In this document: positions 44,301 through 54,820 of the stretch, in pieces
Numbering within the stretch: position 1 is the first letter of the stretch
Layout: each line of letters starts with the position of its first letter
Notes under the pieces: model-generated
Told to the model about the DNA's origin: nothing
Database searches by the model: none
What the model saw: the letters and a program-made list of their open reading frames with translations, nothing else
Origin: an uncultured Thermomicrobiales bacterium
GTDB lineage: Bacteria; Chloroflexota; Chloroflexia; Thermomicrobiales; UBA6265
Reading direction: 5' to 3'
DNA: 64,000 nt
Assembly: GCA_902806335.1 (NCBI GenBank)
Contig: CADCWG010000131.1
Location: 1-64,000, forward strand
Position numbers and translations under genes: made by a program

Positions 44301-45026
44301 GTGGCCAATCCCATCCGCGCCACCGTCTGGAACGAGTACCGTCACGAGCAGCAGAGCGACGAGATCGCGGCGATCTATCCCGAGGGTATCCACGGCGCGA
44401 TCGCCGCTGGGCTGCGGGAGCAGGCGGGCATCACCGTCCGCACCGCGACCCTGGACGAGCCGGACCACGGCCTGAGTGACGACGTGCTCGCCGAGACCGA
44501 TGTCCTGCTCTGGTGGGGCCACAAGGCGCACGGCGAGGTCAGCGACGACGTCGTCGAGCGCGTCCACCGGCGGGTGCTCGACGGCATGGGCCTGCTCGTC
44601 CTCCACTCCGCCCACTACTCCAAGATCTTCCAGCGCCTGATGGGCACGACCTGCAACCTGAAATGGCGCGAGGCCGACGACGCGGAGCGGCTCTGGGTCG
44701 TGGCGCCGGGCCACCCCATCGTCGAAGGCATTGGTGAGTCGATCCGGCTCGACCGCGAGGAGATGTACGGGGAGCACTTCGACATCCCGGAGCCGGACAC
44801 CCTCGTCTTCGTGTCGTGGTTCACGGGCGGGGAAGTCTTCCGATCGGGCGCCTGCTACGCGCGGGGTGCGGGCAAGGTCTTCTACTTCCGCCCGGGCCAC
44901 GAGACCTATCCGACCTACTTCAACCCGGAGATCCGGCGGGTCCTGGGGAACGCGGTCCGCTGGGCGGCCCCGGTCGAGCGGCCCGCGCGAACCTTCGGGA
45001 ACACCCGTCCGGTCGAGGGGAGCTAG
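44301..45026 (+). CDS. ThuA-like domain protein
   Basis: A 241-residue class I glutamine amidotransferase-like protein of the ThuA family (linked to trehalose and other sugar use). Visible segments: [89 protein letters not shown] and [31 protein letters not shown]. The nucleophile-elbow Cys of true amidotransferases is replaced by Ser/Ala in LHSAH, as usual for ThuA. It lies in the same unit as the Gfo/Idh/MocA gene, so the two probably act on the same sugar derivative. The GTG at 44301 has GGAG 5 bases upstream. Confidence 0.88.
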   Translation: MANPIRATVWNEYRHEQQSDEIAAIYPEGIHGAIAAGLREQAGITVRTATLDEPDHGLSDDVLAETDVLLWWGHKAHGEVSDDVVERVHRRVLDGMGLLVLHSAHYSKIFQRLMGTTCNLKWREADDAERLWVVAPGHPIVEGIGESIRLDREEMYGEHFDIPEPDTLVFVSWFTGGEVFRSGACYARGAGKVFYFRPGHETYPTYFNPEIRRVLGNAVRWAAPVERPARTFGNTRPVEGS

Positions 45027-45150
45027 CGGCGAGCCAGACCACGACCGAGCCGGCGGGATCCCGGTCTAACGGGGGCGCAGTTCCGCACGCCGGCCGGTCT
45101 GCCGCCACGGCGTGGGGTCGCGCGGATCCCTCCACGACGGGGACCCCGAG

Positions 45151-46515
45151 ATGCCGACGCTGCTGGTCAAGAACGCGGATCTGCTCGTCACGATGGACGA
45201 CGCGGACACCCGGATCCCCGGCGGTGGGGTCTTCGTGGACGGCGCGGCGATAAGCCACGTCGGCCCCACCGCGTCCCTGCCCGCGATGGCCGACACGGTC
45301 ATCGACGCCGGGGGCATGGTGGTGCTGCCCGGGCTCGTCAACACCCACCACCACTTCGTGCAGTCGCTGACCCGAGCCGTCCCCGCCGCCCAGGACGCCC
45401 CGCTCTTCGGCTGGCTGACGACGCTCTACCCGGTCTGGCGGAATCTGACGCCGGAGGCGCTGGCGGTCAGCGCTCGGGTGGCGATCGCCGAACTGATGCG
45501 CTCCGGCTGCACGACCACCAGCGACCACACCTACCTCTGGCCGAACGGGAGCCGGCTCGACGACCAGATCGAGGCCGCCGAGGAGATGGGAGTCCGCTTC
45601 CACGCCGCACGCGGCTCGATGTCCGTCGGCGAGTCGAGAGGGGGATTGCCGCCGGACGACGTCTGCGAGGACGAGGCGGCGATCCTGCGCGACTCCCGCC
45701 GGGTGATCGAGTCCTTCCACGACCCGACGCCCCTGTCGATGCGCCGGGTCGTGCTGGCGCCCTGCTCGCCCTTCTCGGTCTCGCCCGACCTGATGCGGGA
45801 GAGCGTCGCCCTCGCCCGCGCCTACGGCGTCCACAGCCACACCCACCTGGCCGAGACGCGGGACGAGGAGATGTACTGTCAGGAGACCTTCGGCCGGACT
45901 CCCGTCGAACTCGCCGAGGATCTCGGCTGGACCGGCCCCGACGTCTGGCACGCCCACCTCGTCCACGCCGGACCGGACGAGGTCGCCCGGCTCGGACGGA
46001 CGACGACCGGCGTCGCCCATTGCCCGTCTTCGAACATGCGCCTCGGGTCGGGCATCGCCCCCCTCCGCTCCTGGCTGGCGGCCGGGTGTCGGGTCGGTCT
46101 CGGGGTCGACGGCTCGGCATCCAACGACGCCGGTCACCTGCTGACCGAGGCGCGGATGGCGCTCCTGCTCCAGCGCGTCGGCGGCGACGCGGCCGCGCTC
46201 TCCGCCACCGAGGCAGTTCGCCTCGCGACCCGGGGCGGGGCGGCCACCCTTGGCCGCGACGACATCGGCCAGCTGGCCCCGGGGATGGCCGCGGACCTGG
46301 TCGGGTTTCGCCTCGACGACCTCGGCCTCGCCGGCGGAGCCGTCCACGACCCGCTCGCCTCGCTCGTCTTCTGCCGTCCCCCGGACGTCGACCTGAGCGT
46401 GATCAATGGGCGCGTTCGGATCGCGAGCGGCAACTTCGTCGACATTGACCTGGGGCCACTCGTCGAACGCCACAACAGGATCGCGCGGGCACTGCTGCGG
46501 GACGAGCACCCGTGA
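45151..46515 (+). CDS. Amidohydrolase of the 8-oxoguanine deaminase/atrazine chlorohydrolase-like group
   Basis: A 454-residue zinc-dependent cyclic amidohydrolase. It shows LPGLVNTHHHFVQSLTRAVP (metal His-X-His), DHTYLWPNG, GVHSHTHLAETRDEE (second His set), VWHAHLVHAGPDEV and GLGVDGSASNDAGHLLTEARMALLLQRV (metal Asp), followed by LATRGGAATLGRDDIGQLAPGMAADLV. The sequence VDGSASNDAGHLLTEAR and the overall order match enzymes that deaminate 8-oxoguanine to urate; guanine or triazine derivatives are alternatives. It follows the ThuA gene by 124 bases and may be in the same transcript. The ATG at 45151 is chosen because it directly precedes the first strand (TLLVKNADLLVTMDD). Confidence 0.87.
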   Translation: MPTLLVKNADLLVTMDDADTRIPGGGVFVDGAAISHVGPTASLPAMADTVIDAGGMVVLPGLVNTHHHFVQSLTRAVPAAQDAPLFGWLTTLYPVWRNLTPEALAVSARVAIAELMRSGCTTTSDHTYLWPNGSRLDDQIEAAEEMGVRFHAARGSMSVGESRGGLPPDDVCEDEAAILRDSRRVIESFHDPTPLSMRRVVLAPCSPFSVSPDLMRESVALARAYGVHSHTHLAETRDEEMYCQETFGRTPVELAEDLGWTGPDVWHAHLVHAGPDEVARLGRTTTGVAHCPSSNMRLGSGIAPLRSWLAAGCRVGLGVDGSASNDAGHLLTEARMALLLQRVGGDAAALSATEAVRLATRGGAATLGRDDIGQLAPGMAADLVGFRLDDLGLAGGAVHDPLASLVFCRPPDVDLSVINGRVRIASGNFVDIDLGPLVERHNRIARALLRDEHP

Positions 46516-47036
46516 CCCGTCCGTGCGGAACGGGACGATGCCGTTGCGGGCGCGGGCCGGCGCCCATCTCGTGACCGCTCCTCGACACCTCTTGGAGATC
46601 TCGCTCGACACAGTGGCCGGGCCAGGACGCCGCGGTTGCTTTCCGAGCCCGAATGTCGGATCGACCCGAGAACGTCCTGGCGTCGCCTCAGGCGGACGCC
46701 AACGTGGGCTCCGCGATAGCCGTAACCCGACCGCTTCCCCGGCGCGCGCGACCGTCCACGAAGCAGGTCACGGGTCCAGCAGAGCCCGGGGACGACCGCC
46801 ACCGACACTGCTATCCGCCGCGGCGTGCTCGCTCTATCCCGTGCGGCATGGCGCCTCGATGCCGAGGCACGAGATTTCGGACCAGACCGTTGGCAGCTCA
46901 GCGGGCCGGTTGCTTGCTACCACGACCCACATCTGAGAGCAGCTAGACGTTGTCGCGTGCTACGCAGCAGGCATCGGCCAACACGGAATACTCTCTGGTC
47001 TACCTGCGTTCACCGCGAGGTTCAACGGGGCCAGTG
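46516..47036. other. Intergenic stretch between two convergent genes
   Basis: About 520 bases with short open frames of no protein-like character. A 6-bp hairpin (GGGCGC with GCGCCC, near 46550-46566) might terminate the amidohydrolase transcript. Nothing else is recognised. Confidence 0.4.
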
Positions 47037-48674
47037 CTAATCCTCCGGCGACGCGGAGATAGCCCCGACCATTCCCAGGTCCGCTGACGCGCCGGAGGGG
47101 GAACCGGTGAGGCGTTCATGCCGCGGCCGGAGGACGAACTGCTCGATGTCCTCCAGCTGTTGCCGGAACCAACTCGCGACGTCGTCCTGCTCTACGATGC
47201 GGCGGAGGCGATCGGCGCGGCGCCGACGCTCGGACAGCGGCATCGTGACCGCCTCGTAGATCGCCTGTGCCGTCCCCTCGACGTCGGCCGGCGCGACCAT
47301 CAGCGCGTCGTCCCCGAGCTGGATCGCGGCCCCGGCACCTTCGGAGAGGATCAGGACCCCGTTGCGCTCGTTCAGGAGTGCTCCCTCTTTGGCGACCAGG
47401 TTCATCCCGTCGATGATCGAGTTGACCAGCAGCACGTCGTACCACTTCATGGCCGCGAGCGCCCGGGGGTAGTTCTCCCCCATGATCATGTGGATCGGTT
47501 GCCAGCCCGTCTCGACGTTCGCGTAACGGGCGTTGATCCGCCCGACGACGGCGCTCACGTCGTCGAGGTAATCGCGGTACTCCTCGACGTCCATCCGCGA
47601 CGGGACCGTGATCGCGACGAAGTTGATCCGGCCCTGAAAGTCCGGATGGGCCTCGAGGAACCGGTCGAAGGCCTGGAACCCGCGGACGATGTTCTTGCTC
47701 GGCTCGGCGCGGTCGACGCGGAGCACGGTGAACTCGTTCCAGTGGTTCGGCAGGTAGCGGTCGTGGCTCCGGGCGTCCTTGCCGTACGCCGACCTCCGTA
47801 CGGTCGCGGTGTCGATCGAGATCGGGTAGGAGCGGACCTCGATCCGCCGCCCCTGGTACCGCACGCCGCAGTCGCCGTAGTCGACCTGCACGCCCGGCAC
47901 GTACGCCTCGCAGGTGTACATGAAGCTGCGGGCGTGGGCCGGCGTCTGGAAGCCGATCACGTCGTTGCCCAGCATCCCCTCGAGGATCGCCCGCCGCATC
48001 GCCAGCGGCAGGAGCCGCCAGTAGTCCGGGTCCGGCCACGGGATGTGCACGAAGTGCTGCAGAATCGCCCCGGGCCGCCGCTCTCGGATGAAGCCCGGGC
48101 AGAGGTAGAGGTGGTAGTCCTGGAGCATGATGATCGGCTCGTCGGCGACCTGGTCGCAGGCGGCCAGGATCTCGTCGGCGAAGAGCCGGTTGACGACGAC
48201 GTACCCCTCGTTCCAGGCGGTCCAGGTCTCGGCGGTGATGTCCGGCGAGCGCGGCGTGTCCCAGAGATAGTGCTGCAGGAACCAGAGCAGCGGGTTGCTG
48301 ATCTCGTTGTAGTAGCGGCGGTAGCTGGCGGCGTCGGGCACGACGAACCGGAGCCGAAACTCCGGCTTCTCCCCGACCGGGCTGATCAGCCCCTCCCCGC
48401 GCTCCTGGGCGAGGGCGGCCCGTGCGCGGTCGCCCTCCGTCATCGCCGCCGCGATCCAGATCGGCTGCCGATCCCGGGCGATCGCGCTGACGGCGGTGAC
48501 CACCCCGCCGCTGCCCTTGCGGGACGTGAACTGGCCGTTCTCGTCGACGGAGAACGTGACCGGGCCGCGGTTGGATGCCACGATCAGCGTGCGACCGGCG
48601 ACCCGGCCGTCTTCAGGTCCGGGGCGGGCGCCGGACGGCGAGGGCGGGGGGACCGGCGTTGGGGAGCTCGCCAC
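47037..48674 (-). CDS. otsA: GT20 glycosyltransferase, probably trehalose-6-phosphate synthase
   Basis: A 545-residue enzyme that would join UDP- or ADP/GDP-glucose to glucose 6-phosphate. Seen are LIVASNRGPVTFSVDENGQF with SRKGSGGVVTAV (donor loop), IIMLQDYHLYLCPGFIRERRP, VHIPWPDPDYWRLLP, ILEGMLGNDVIGFQTPAHARSF, VLRVDRAEPSKNIVRGFQAF and VNSIIDGMNLVAKEGALL, all in GT20 order. LQDYHL replaces the usual HDYHL, so acceptor specificity may differ; glucosylglycerol-phosphate synthase is an alternative. The GTG at 48674 has GAGGAGG 9 bases upstream, whereas the nearby ATG at 48692 overlaps that site. No phosphatase (otsB) is adjacent. Product likely serves osmotic or heat protection. Confidence 0.83.
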   Translation of the reverse strand: MASSPTPVPPPSPSGARPGPEDGRVAGRTLIVASNRGPVTFSVDENGQFTSRKGSGGVVTAVSAIARDRQPIWIAAAMTEGDRARAALAQERGEGLISPVGEKPEFRLRFVVPDAASYRRYYNEISNPLLWFLQHYLWDTPRSPDITAETWTAWNEGYVVVNRLFADEILAACDQVADEPIIMLQDYHLYLCPGFIRERRPGAILQHFVHIPWPDPDYWRLLPLAMRRAILEGMLGNDVIGFQTPAHARSFMYTCEAYVPGVQVDYGDCGVRYQGRRIEVRSYPISIDTATVRRSAYGKDARSHDRYLPNHWNEFTVLRVDRAEPSKNIVRGFQAFDRFLEAHPDFQGRINFVAITVPSRMDVEEYRDYLDDVSAVVGRINARYANVETGWQPIHMIMGENYPRALAAMKWYDVLLVNSIIDGMNLVAKEGALLNERNGVLILSEGAGAAIQLGDDALMVAPADVEGTAQAIYEAVTMPLSERRRRADRLRRIVEQDDVASWFRQQLEDIEQFVLRPRHERLTGSPSGASADLGMVGAISASPED

Positions 48675-49047
48675 GGTCGTGTTCCTCCTCATTGCCGTCG
48701 CCCCGATGGTCCGTCCGAGGACGCGCGCGGCGGTCGATCGAGCGGCACCGATCCCCGCGGGAGCCGGCGCCTGGCGGGCGCCCATTGTGCCCGATCCGGC
48801 GCGCGGCCGGAAGCACCGGGGGTGGACGCGACGCCGCCGAACCGCGGACCCGCGGGGCCGATGGTCGTCCAAGATGATGTACCATCTCGCGGACGCGGGA
48901 CACCCGGGCCTCTCTGACGGCGCCTGCCGTCGCGTTGGGAGGGGCCCGGGCACGGCGGTGATCGCCCCCGGCTACCAATTCGCCGCCTTGGGACGCCGCC
49001 GCGGGGCGTCGGACCTCGGCGCGACGGCAGGGGAGGAACCGCGGGCC
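48675..49047. other. Divergent spacer between the GT20 and zinc-ribbon genes
   Basis: No protein-like frame. It contains an inverted repeat, GATGGT and ACCATC about 15 bases apart (48860-48890), in a locally AT-richer patch, which could be part of a control region. No clear -35/-10 pair is seen. Confidence 0.35.
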
Positions 49048-49431
49048 ATGGCAGCGATGCAGACGCCCACGGAAGACGGCTACATTCCGCAGCCGCAGGC
49101 CGGCCAGGGAGAACGTCGCTGCCCCTGGTGCGGCAGCGACGATGTCCGGTTGACTTCGCGGGGGTACACCGGTCCGACCGACGAGGTCGACCAGTACTTC
49201 ACGTGCGGCAACTGCCGGAAGACCACCTACGAGCTGGTCGCGAAGACGGCCCGCGAGATGCGCCTCGGCCGCTTCCGGGCCGGCGGTCTGTACAAGGACC
49301 CCACCAGTCAGGACCGGTATCAGATCAGCCGCGTCCTCAAGGTTGGCGTCAACGAGTTTCTGATCTACCTCAAGCCGCTGGTCGAGGGCGAGGACGAGGC
49401 TGCGTTCGCGGGACGAGCGTCCGGCGCCTGA
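49048..49431 (+). CDS. Small zinc-ribbon protein
   Basis: A 127-residue protein with a four-Cys zinc ribbon: CPWCGSDDV and FTCGNCRKTTYELV (C-X2-C, 29 residues, C-X2-C), as in transcription-factor or RNA-polymerase-type ribbons. The remainder (GLYKDPTSQDRYQISRVLKVGVNEFLIYLKPL) is a small alpha/beta segment without a recognised family. The ATG at 49048 has GGGAGGA 10 bases upstream; an ATG three codons later is also possible. The partner and role are unknown. Confidence 0.75.
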   Translation: MAAMQTPTEDGYIPQPQAGQGERRCPWCGSDDVRLTSRGYTGPTDEVDQYFTCGNCRKTTYELVAKTAREMRLGRFRAGGLYKDPTSQDRYQISRVLKVGVNEFLIYLKPLVEGEDEAAFAGRASGA

Positions 49432-49673
49432 CGCTCGCGGGTGAGCCCCTCCGTCTCCCGCTCGTCCAGCGCGCGGTACCCACCAGGTACCACGCGGGTC
49501 TGCCTTTTCCCTTGCCGCTCCCGTGAGCCGAATCTGCGCGTCGACCGGGGGCGGTGCCCTTCCCCGGGGATCACGGCGTCGCCGGGAGTCCAGGGATGGG
49601 GGACGCGAGCGACGAACCCTCCCGTCGCTCGCGTGTCCAATGCCTGGCGCCTGGCGGTCACGACGGACCCGGT

Positions 49674-50750
49674 CTAGTCCGAGCCGGGCGCCACAAGCTT
49701 CTCCGTCCCCGGATCCCACCGCCAGAGGGGCGCGCCGAGCGCGAGGTGGACGCCGCCCAGCCACCGGTCGGGCGGACTCAGCGTCGCCCAGTCGAGCCGG
49801 CCGGCGAGCACATCGGCGCCGGTCTGGGTCAGCTCCAGCGCCGGTCCGTCGAACAGCGGCGTCCCGTCTTCCTCCCGCGCCGGCCGCGGGGCGACGAACG
49901 CGCCTCCGTCGGCGAGCCGCAGCAGCGGCTGGCTACCGCCGGCGAGCCGCTCGAGGTGCCACCAGAACGCGAGGTCTCCCATGAAGGGCGTCGCCTCGAG
50001 GTCCTGGACGGCGAGGAACAGTTGGACCGGTGCCAGCGGCCCATCGGCGAGGACCCGCAGTGTCAGGGTCTCTGTCATCGAGAGGCCGGTATCGGCCGCG
50101 GGGAACTGGGCGAGATGCCGGCGAAGCGCCGGGGCGAGGAACGGCAGAGCGCTCGTGTCCTCCCCCAGGAAGCGTTCGATCTCCGTGGGGTCCGACGCCC
50201 GGAATGCCTGCCACGCCCGCCGCGCCAGGCGGCAGTGGTCCATGCCGATCTCGGAGCGGGTCGGAAACAGCCCGGAGAGTTGATCCGCGTCCAGCTGACC
50301 GAGGCCATGGAACGGCTCGATGCCGGGGTAGCGGTCGGCCGTCACCAGTGAGATCCGGAGCTTCTCGGGTCCACGCGCGCCGAACCGGTCGAGGATCTGG
50401 ATGAGCTGGAGCTGGTCGTGGAGGTCGTGCTCGAACCAGAGCACGAGCTCGTCGCGGAGCCGCGGAACGAACGACAGGATCGAGTCTCGCTTCGCCAGGT
50501 CGGCGCGAGCCGCCAGATAGGGCATCCACCCTCGCTCGTCGAGGAAGCGGGCGCGAGCCGCGCCAAGATTGACCAGCGAGAGGTCGGGCGGCACCGGGCC
50601 CTCGCTGAGGACGTCCCGCCAGACGAGCACCTCGCCCCGGATGTCTGTCTCGGCGAGAAGGTCGGCGACGACATCGCCGTTGGCGACGTGCAGCGTTTTC
50701 TCGAGGTCGGGGTCGTTCGGATCGGGAAGCGTCGGTCGTTGCATCGGCAT
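49674..50750 (-). CDS. DUF1835 domain protein
   Basis: A 358-residue cytoplasmic protein. The N-terminus KTLHVANGDVVADLLAETDIRGEVLVWRDVLSEGPVPPDLS is the DUF1835 signature, followed by ARARFLDERGW, LWFEHDLHDQLQLIQILDRF and HGLGQLDADQLSGLFPTRSEI; the C-terminal part LTETLTLRVLADGPLAPVQLFLAVQDLEATPFMGDLAFWWHLERL is the companion domain usually found with it. No enzymatic activity is established for the family. The ATG has GAGGGG 6 bases upstream. It is a single-gene unit, divergent from prfC. Confidence 0.87.
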   Translation of the reverse strand: MPMQRPTLPDPNDPDLEKTLHVANGDVVADLLAETDIRGEVLVWRDVLSEGPVPPDLSLVNLGAARARFLDERGWMPYLAARADLAKRDSILSFVPRLRDELVLWFEHDLHDQLQLIQILDRFGARGPEKLRISLVTADRYPGIEPFHGLGQLDADQLSGLFPTRSEIGMDHCRLARRAWQAFRASDPTEIERFLGEDTSALPFLAPALRRHLAQFPAADTGLSMTETLTLRVLADGPLAPVQLFLAVQDLEATPFMGDLAFWWHLERLAGGSQPLLRLADGGAFVAPRPAREEDGTPLFDGPALELTQTGADVLAGRLDWATLSPPDRWLGGVHLALGAPLWRWDPGTEKLVAPGSD

Positions 50751-50867
50751 GGTGGGCCCCTCGTGGCGCGTCCCGGTTAGGCGCCGCGTACGGCACCGGC
50801 CAAGGATAGCGGATGGCTTGCGCTGACCCCGTCTGCGCGGCGCCGGGAGTCGTCACGGCCCTTGGCC

Positions 50868-50873
50868 TATACT
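50868..50873 (+). promoter_or_regulatory. TATACT -10 element for prfC
   Basis: A 5-of-6 match about 145 bases before the prfC start; no -35 match at 16-18 bases. The same TATACT form is seen before the ABC-F and transporter genes. Confidence 0.45.
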
Positions 50874-51018
50874 TTCTGCTCGCAAGGTTGTTCGCACCGC
50901 TATTTGGACCGGGCACCTCGAGTGCCTCGCCCTTGGCCGCCGGGCACGACCTCTCGTCGCGTCCTCTCCCGACGGCCGGCTTCTGCGCTAACCGTCTACT
51001 CGCCAGTTGGAGCCCCGC

Positions 51019-52686
<1,668 letters not shown>

Positions 52687-52712
52687 TCCTCTCCCGCCCA
52701 GCCTGGCCGCCC

Positions 52713-52738
52713 TGGCCCGCTCGGTCCCCGGCGGGCCA
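52713..52738 (+). terminator. 8-bp hairpin after prfC
   Basis: TGGCCCGC (52713-52720) pairs with GCGGGCCA (52731-52738) around a 10-nt loop, 27 bases after the prfC stop. Shorter than the other terminator-like hairpins here. Confidence 0.45.
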
Positions 52739-52774
52739 CCAGCATCGCGGCTCGCCCGCTCGGAGGTTGCTCGT

Positions 52775-52802
52775 GCGCCCCGCGCCCCGCGCCCCACGCC
52801 CC
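52775..52802. repeat. Four tandem 7-bp repeats (GCGCCCC)
   Basis: Three exact GCGCCCC units and one with a single change (ACGCCCC) lie end to end between prfC and the glycosyltransferase gene. Too short for a structural role; it may vary in copy number. Confidence 0.6.
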
Positions 52803-52915
52803 GCGCAGTCGTGGCCCTTGACAGACCCAAGGTAGATGCACCGGATGGGCCGATCGACCACACCACCGGGTCCCGGCGGGACGCCCTGTGTCCCTCCCAG
52901 CCGGGTCCGCCCTTG

Positions 52916-54367
52916 ATGCAGCCCCATGGCGGTCACAACCCCGCGCGCGAACTCGCTGTTGCCTGGCTGCTGATGGCGGGCCCGACGGTCGGCTTTGCCC
53001 TCCGGTACCCCCTCGCGGGCAACGGTGATCGCCTGACCGACCTCGGTCTCCTCGCCGACTACGGCGTCGTGGAGTTCCTCGGCTTCGTCGTCGGTCTCGT
53101 CGCCTTCTTCGCCGGCTACGCCCTCGGCGTCCGGGCGGTCCGGCGGCTGCCCGCGGGACGGTCGCTGCCATTGGTGCTCGGCGGGGGGGCGGCCCTGGCC
53201 GCACCGATGGTCCTGATGTACCCCGTCAGCGCCATCGACGTCTTCATCTACGCGGTCCGCTCCCGGCTCTGGACGACCTACGGGGAGAACCCGAGCGCGG
53301 CGTTGCCCATCGACTACTGGGACGGCGACCCGTTCATGCGCCTCGCCTCCCCGGAATGGGCAGACGACACCTCCCCCTACGGTCCCCTCTGGAACCTGGT
53401 AGCCGCCCCGGTCACGCTCGTCGCTGGGGACCAACCGGGCCTCGCCGTGCTCGGGTTCAAGATCCTGGCGGCGGCGGCCGCGGTGGCCTGCGCCTGGGTG
53501 ATCGCCCGGACCCTGGCCGAACTCCGTCCCAACGACGCCGCGGTCGGCGCGCTGCTCTTTCTCTGGAATCCCGTGGTCCTCTGGGAAGGCGTCGCCAACG
53601 GCCACAACGATGTCGTGGTGATGCTCCTCGTCTTGCTCGCGCTGCTCGCCTGGGCGAGACGCTACGACGCGGTGGTCCTGCCGCTGCTGCTGGCCGGCGG
53701 GCTCGTCAAGTACGTCCCGCTCCTGCTGCTGCCGCTGGCCGCGGTCGCGCTCGTCCGCCGCGTCGCGACGCTCGAGGACGGGATCCGCTTGGCGGCACGC
53801 ACGCTCGCGCTCGCGCTCGCCGTGCTCGTCGTGGCGTTCTTTCCCTTCTACGATCTCGAGGCGGTCCGGGACAGCGCCGCCCGCCAGGGCGACATCTTCC
53901 TCACGTCGCCGGCCGCCGTGGCGCTCGACCTGCTCGCCCGCTGGGCACCCGGCGTCGACGGCGAGCGGGTCGTCGCCACCGTCGGGCAGGGGATCGTCCT
54001 CTGCGCGCTCGGTTGGCACCTCGCGGCGGTGTGGCGGCGGCCGGATCGGCTGCCACGCGCCGTCTTCGAGGTCCTCTTCGCCCTGGTCCTGGTCGGCACC
54101 TTCAACTTCCGTCCCTGGTACCTGATCTGGCCGGTCGCCGCCGCGGCCCTGCTGCCGCTGGGCTTCCCGGCGCTGCGCGTGGCGAGCTGGACGGCGGGCG
54201 CCCTCGCCGGCTACGGCGTCTTCATCTGGGTGTGGCACTGGTGGCCGGTCGACTTCCCGACGATCCAGCGGGTCGCCGTCGCCCTGATGTTCTCAGGGGC
54301 CGTCGTGACGACGGCAACGGAGATCCTGCGCGCCCGGCGAGCGCCAATTGCTCCGGTTCCGCCGTAG
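52916..54367 (+). CDS. GT-C type membrane glycosyltransferase (GT87/MptA-like)
   Basis: A 483-residue polytopic protein with about 11-13 hydrophobic segments. After an early segment with YPVSAIDVFIYAVRSRLWTTYGENP comes DTSPYGPLWNLVA; an acidic loop followed by SPYGPLW is characteristic of polyprenyl-phosphate-sugar-dependent mannosyltransferases of the DUF2029/MptA group. Other segments: FLWNPVVLWEGVANGHNDVVVM, GLVKYVPLLLLPLA and FNFRPWYLIWPVAAAALLPLG. It likely transfers mannose or glucose to a lipid- or cell-wall-linked glycan outside the membrane. The ATG at 52916 is chosen because a GTG at 52811 would add 35 polar residues preceded by a tandem repeat; neither start has a strong ribosome-binding site. 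Confidence 0.8.
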   Translation: MQPHGGHNPARELAVAWLLMAGPTVGFALRYPLAGNGDRLTDLGLLADYGVVEFLGFVVGLVAFFAGYALGVRAVRRLPAGRSLPLVLGGGAALAAPMVLMYPVSAIDVFIYAVRSRLWTTYGENPSAALPIDYWDGDPFMRLASPEWADDTSPYGPLWNLVAAPVTLVAGDQPGLAVLGFKILAAAAAVACAWVIARTLAELRPNDAAVGALLFLWNPVVLWEGVANGHNDVVVMLLVLLALLAWARRYDAVVLPLLLAGGLVKYVPLLLLPLAAVALVRRVATLEDGIRLAARTLALALAVLVVAFFPFYDLEAVRDSAARQGDIFLTSPAAVALDLLARWAPGVDGERVVATVGQGIVLCALGWHLAAVWRRPDRLPRAVFEVLFALVLVGTFNFRPWYLIWPVAAAALLPLGFPALRVASWTAGALAGYGVFIWVWHWWPVDFPTIQRVAVALMFSGAVVTTATEILRARRAPIAPVPP

Positions 54368-54820
54368 GCTTCCCGGTGCCCCCCCGGCGGCCCTATCGCC
54401 GATCCCCTATCGCCGTCCGTGCGCTCGGTTCGACGGTGTGCCTCAACGGGGCGGGCGCAACCTCGATCATTCGGGAATGCCCGAGGGGGGCATACGAGCG
54501 CACGGCGGCGAGCCGGCCAGTTCTAGGGCCCCCAGGTGATCGCTTGAGAGATTGGGGGGTCGGTCGTCCCCGCGCCCGGCCGGGGCAAGAACCGACCTCC
54601 GGTGCGAGTCCTGCTTCCACCCCGTCCAGCGACGCGCCGAGGATCATCCGGACCCCGTACTGGCCAGCCCAGCGGGCGAGATCGATGCGCCCTGTGCGGG
54701 ACTCGCCGACCGTAGGCCGGGACCGGCCTCCGCTAGGGTTCGCGGCGATGACCTCGTGACCCCTGGTTAGGGATCTGCGTTGCCTATGCGACCGCCGCCA
54801 ACCAGAGCGAGACGCGCCAC
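54368..54820. other. Spacer between two glycosyltransferase genes
   Basis: About 450 bases with short, Arg-rich open frames on both strands and no domain. No convincing promoter or terminator is seen. Confidence 0.4.
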
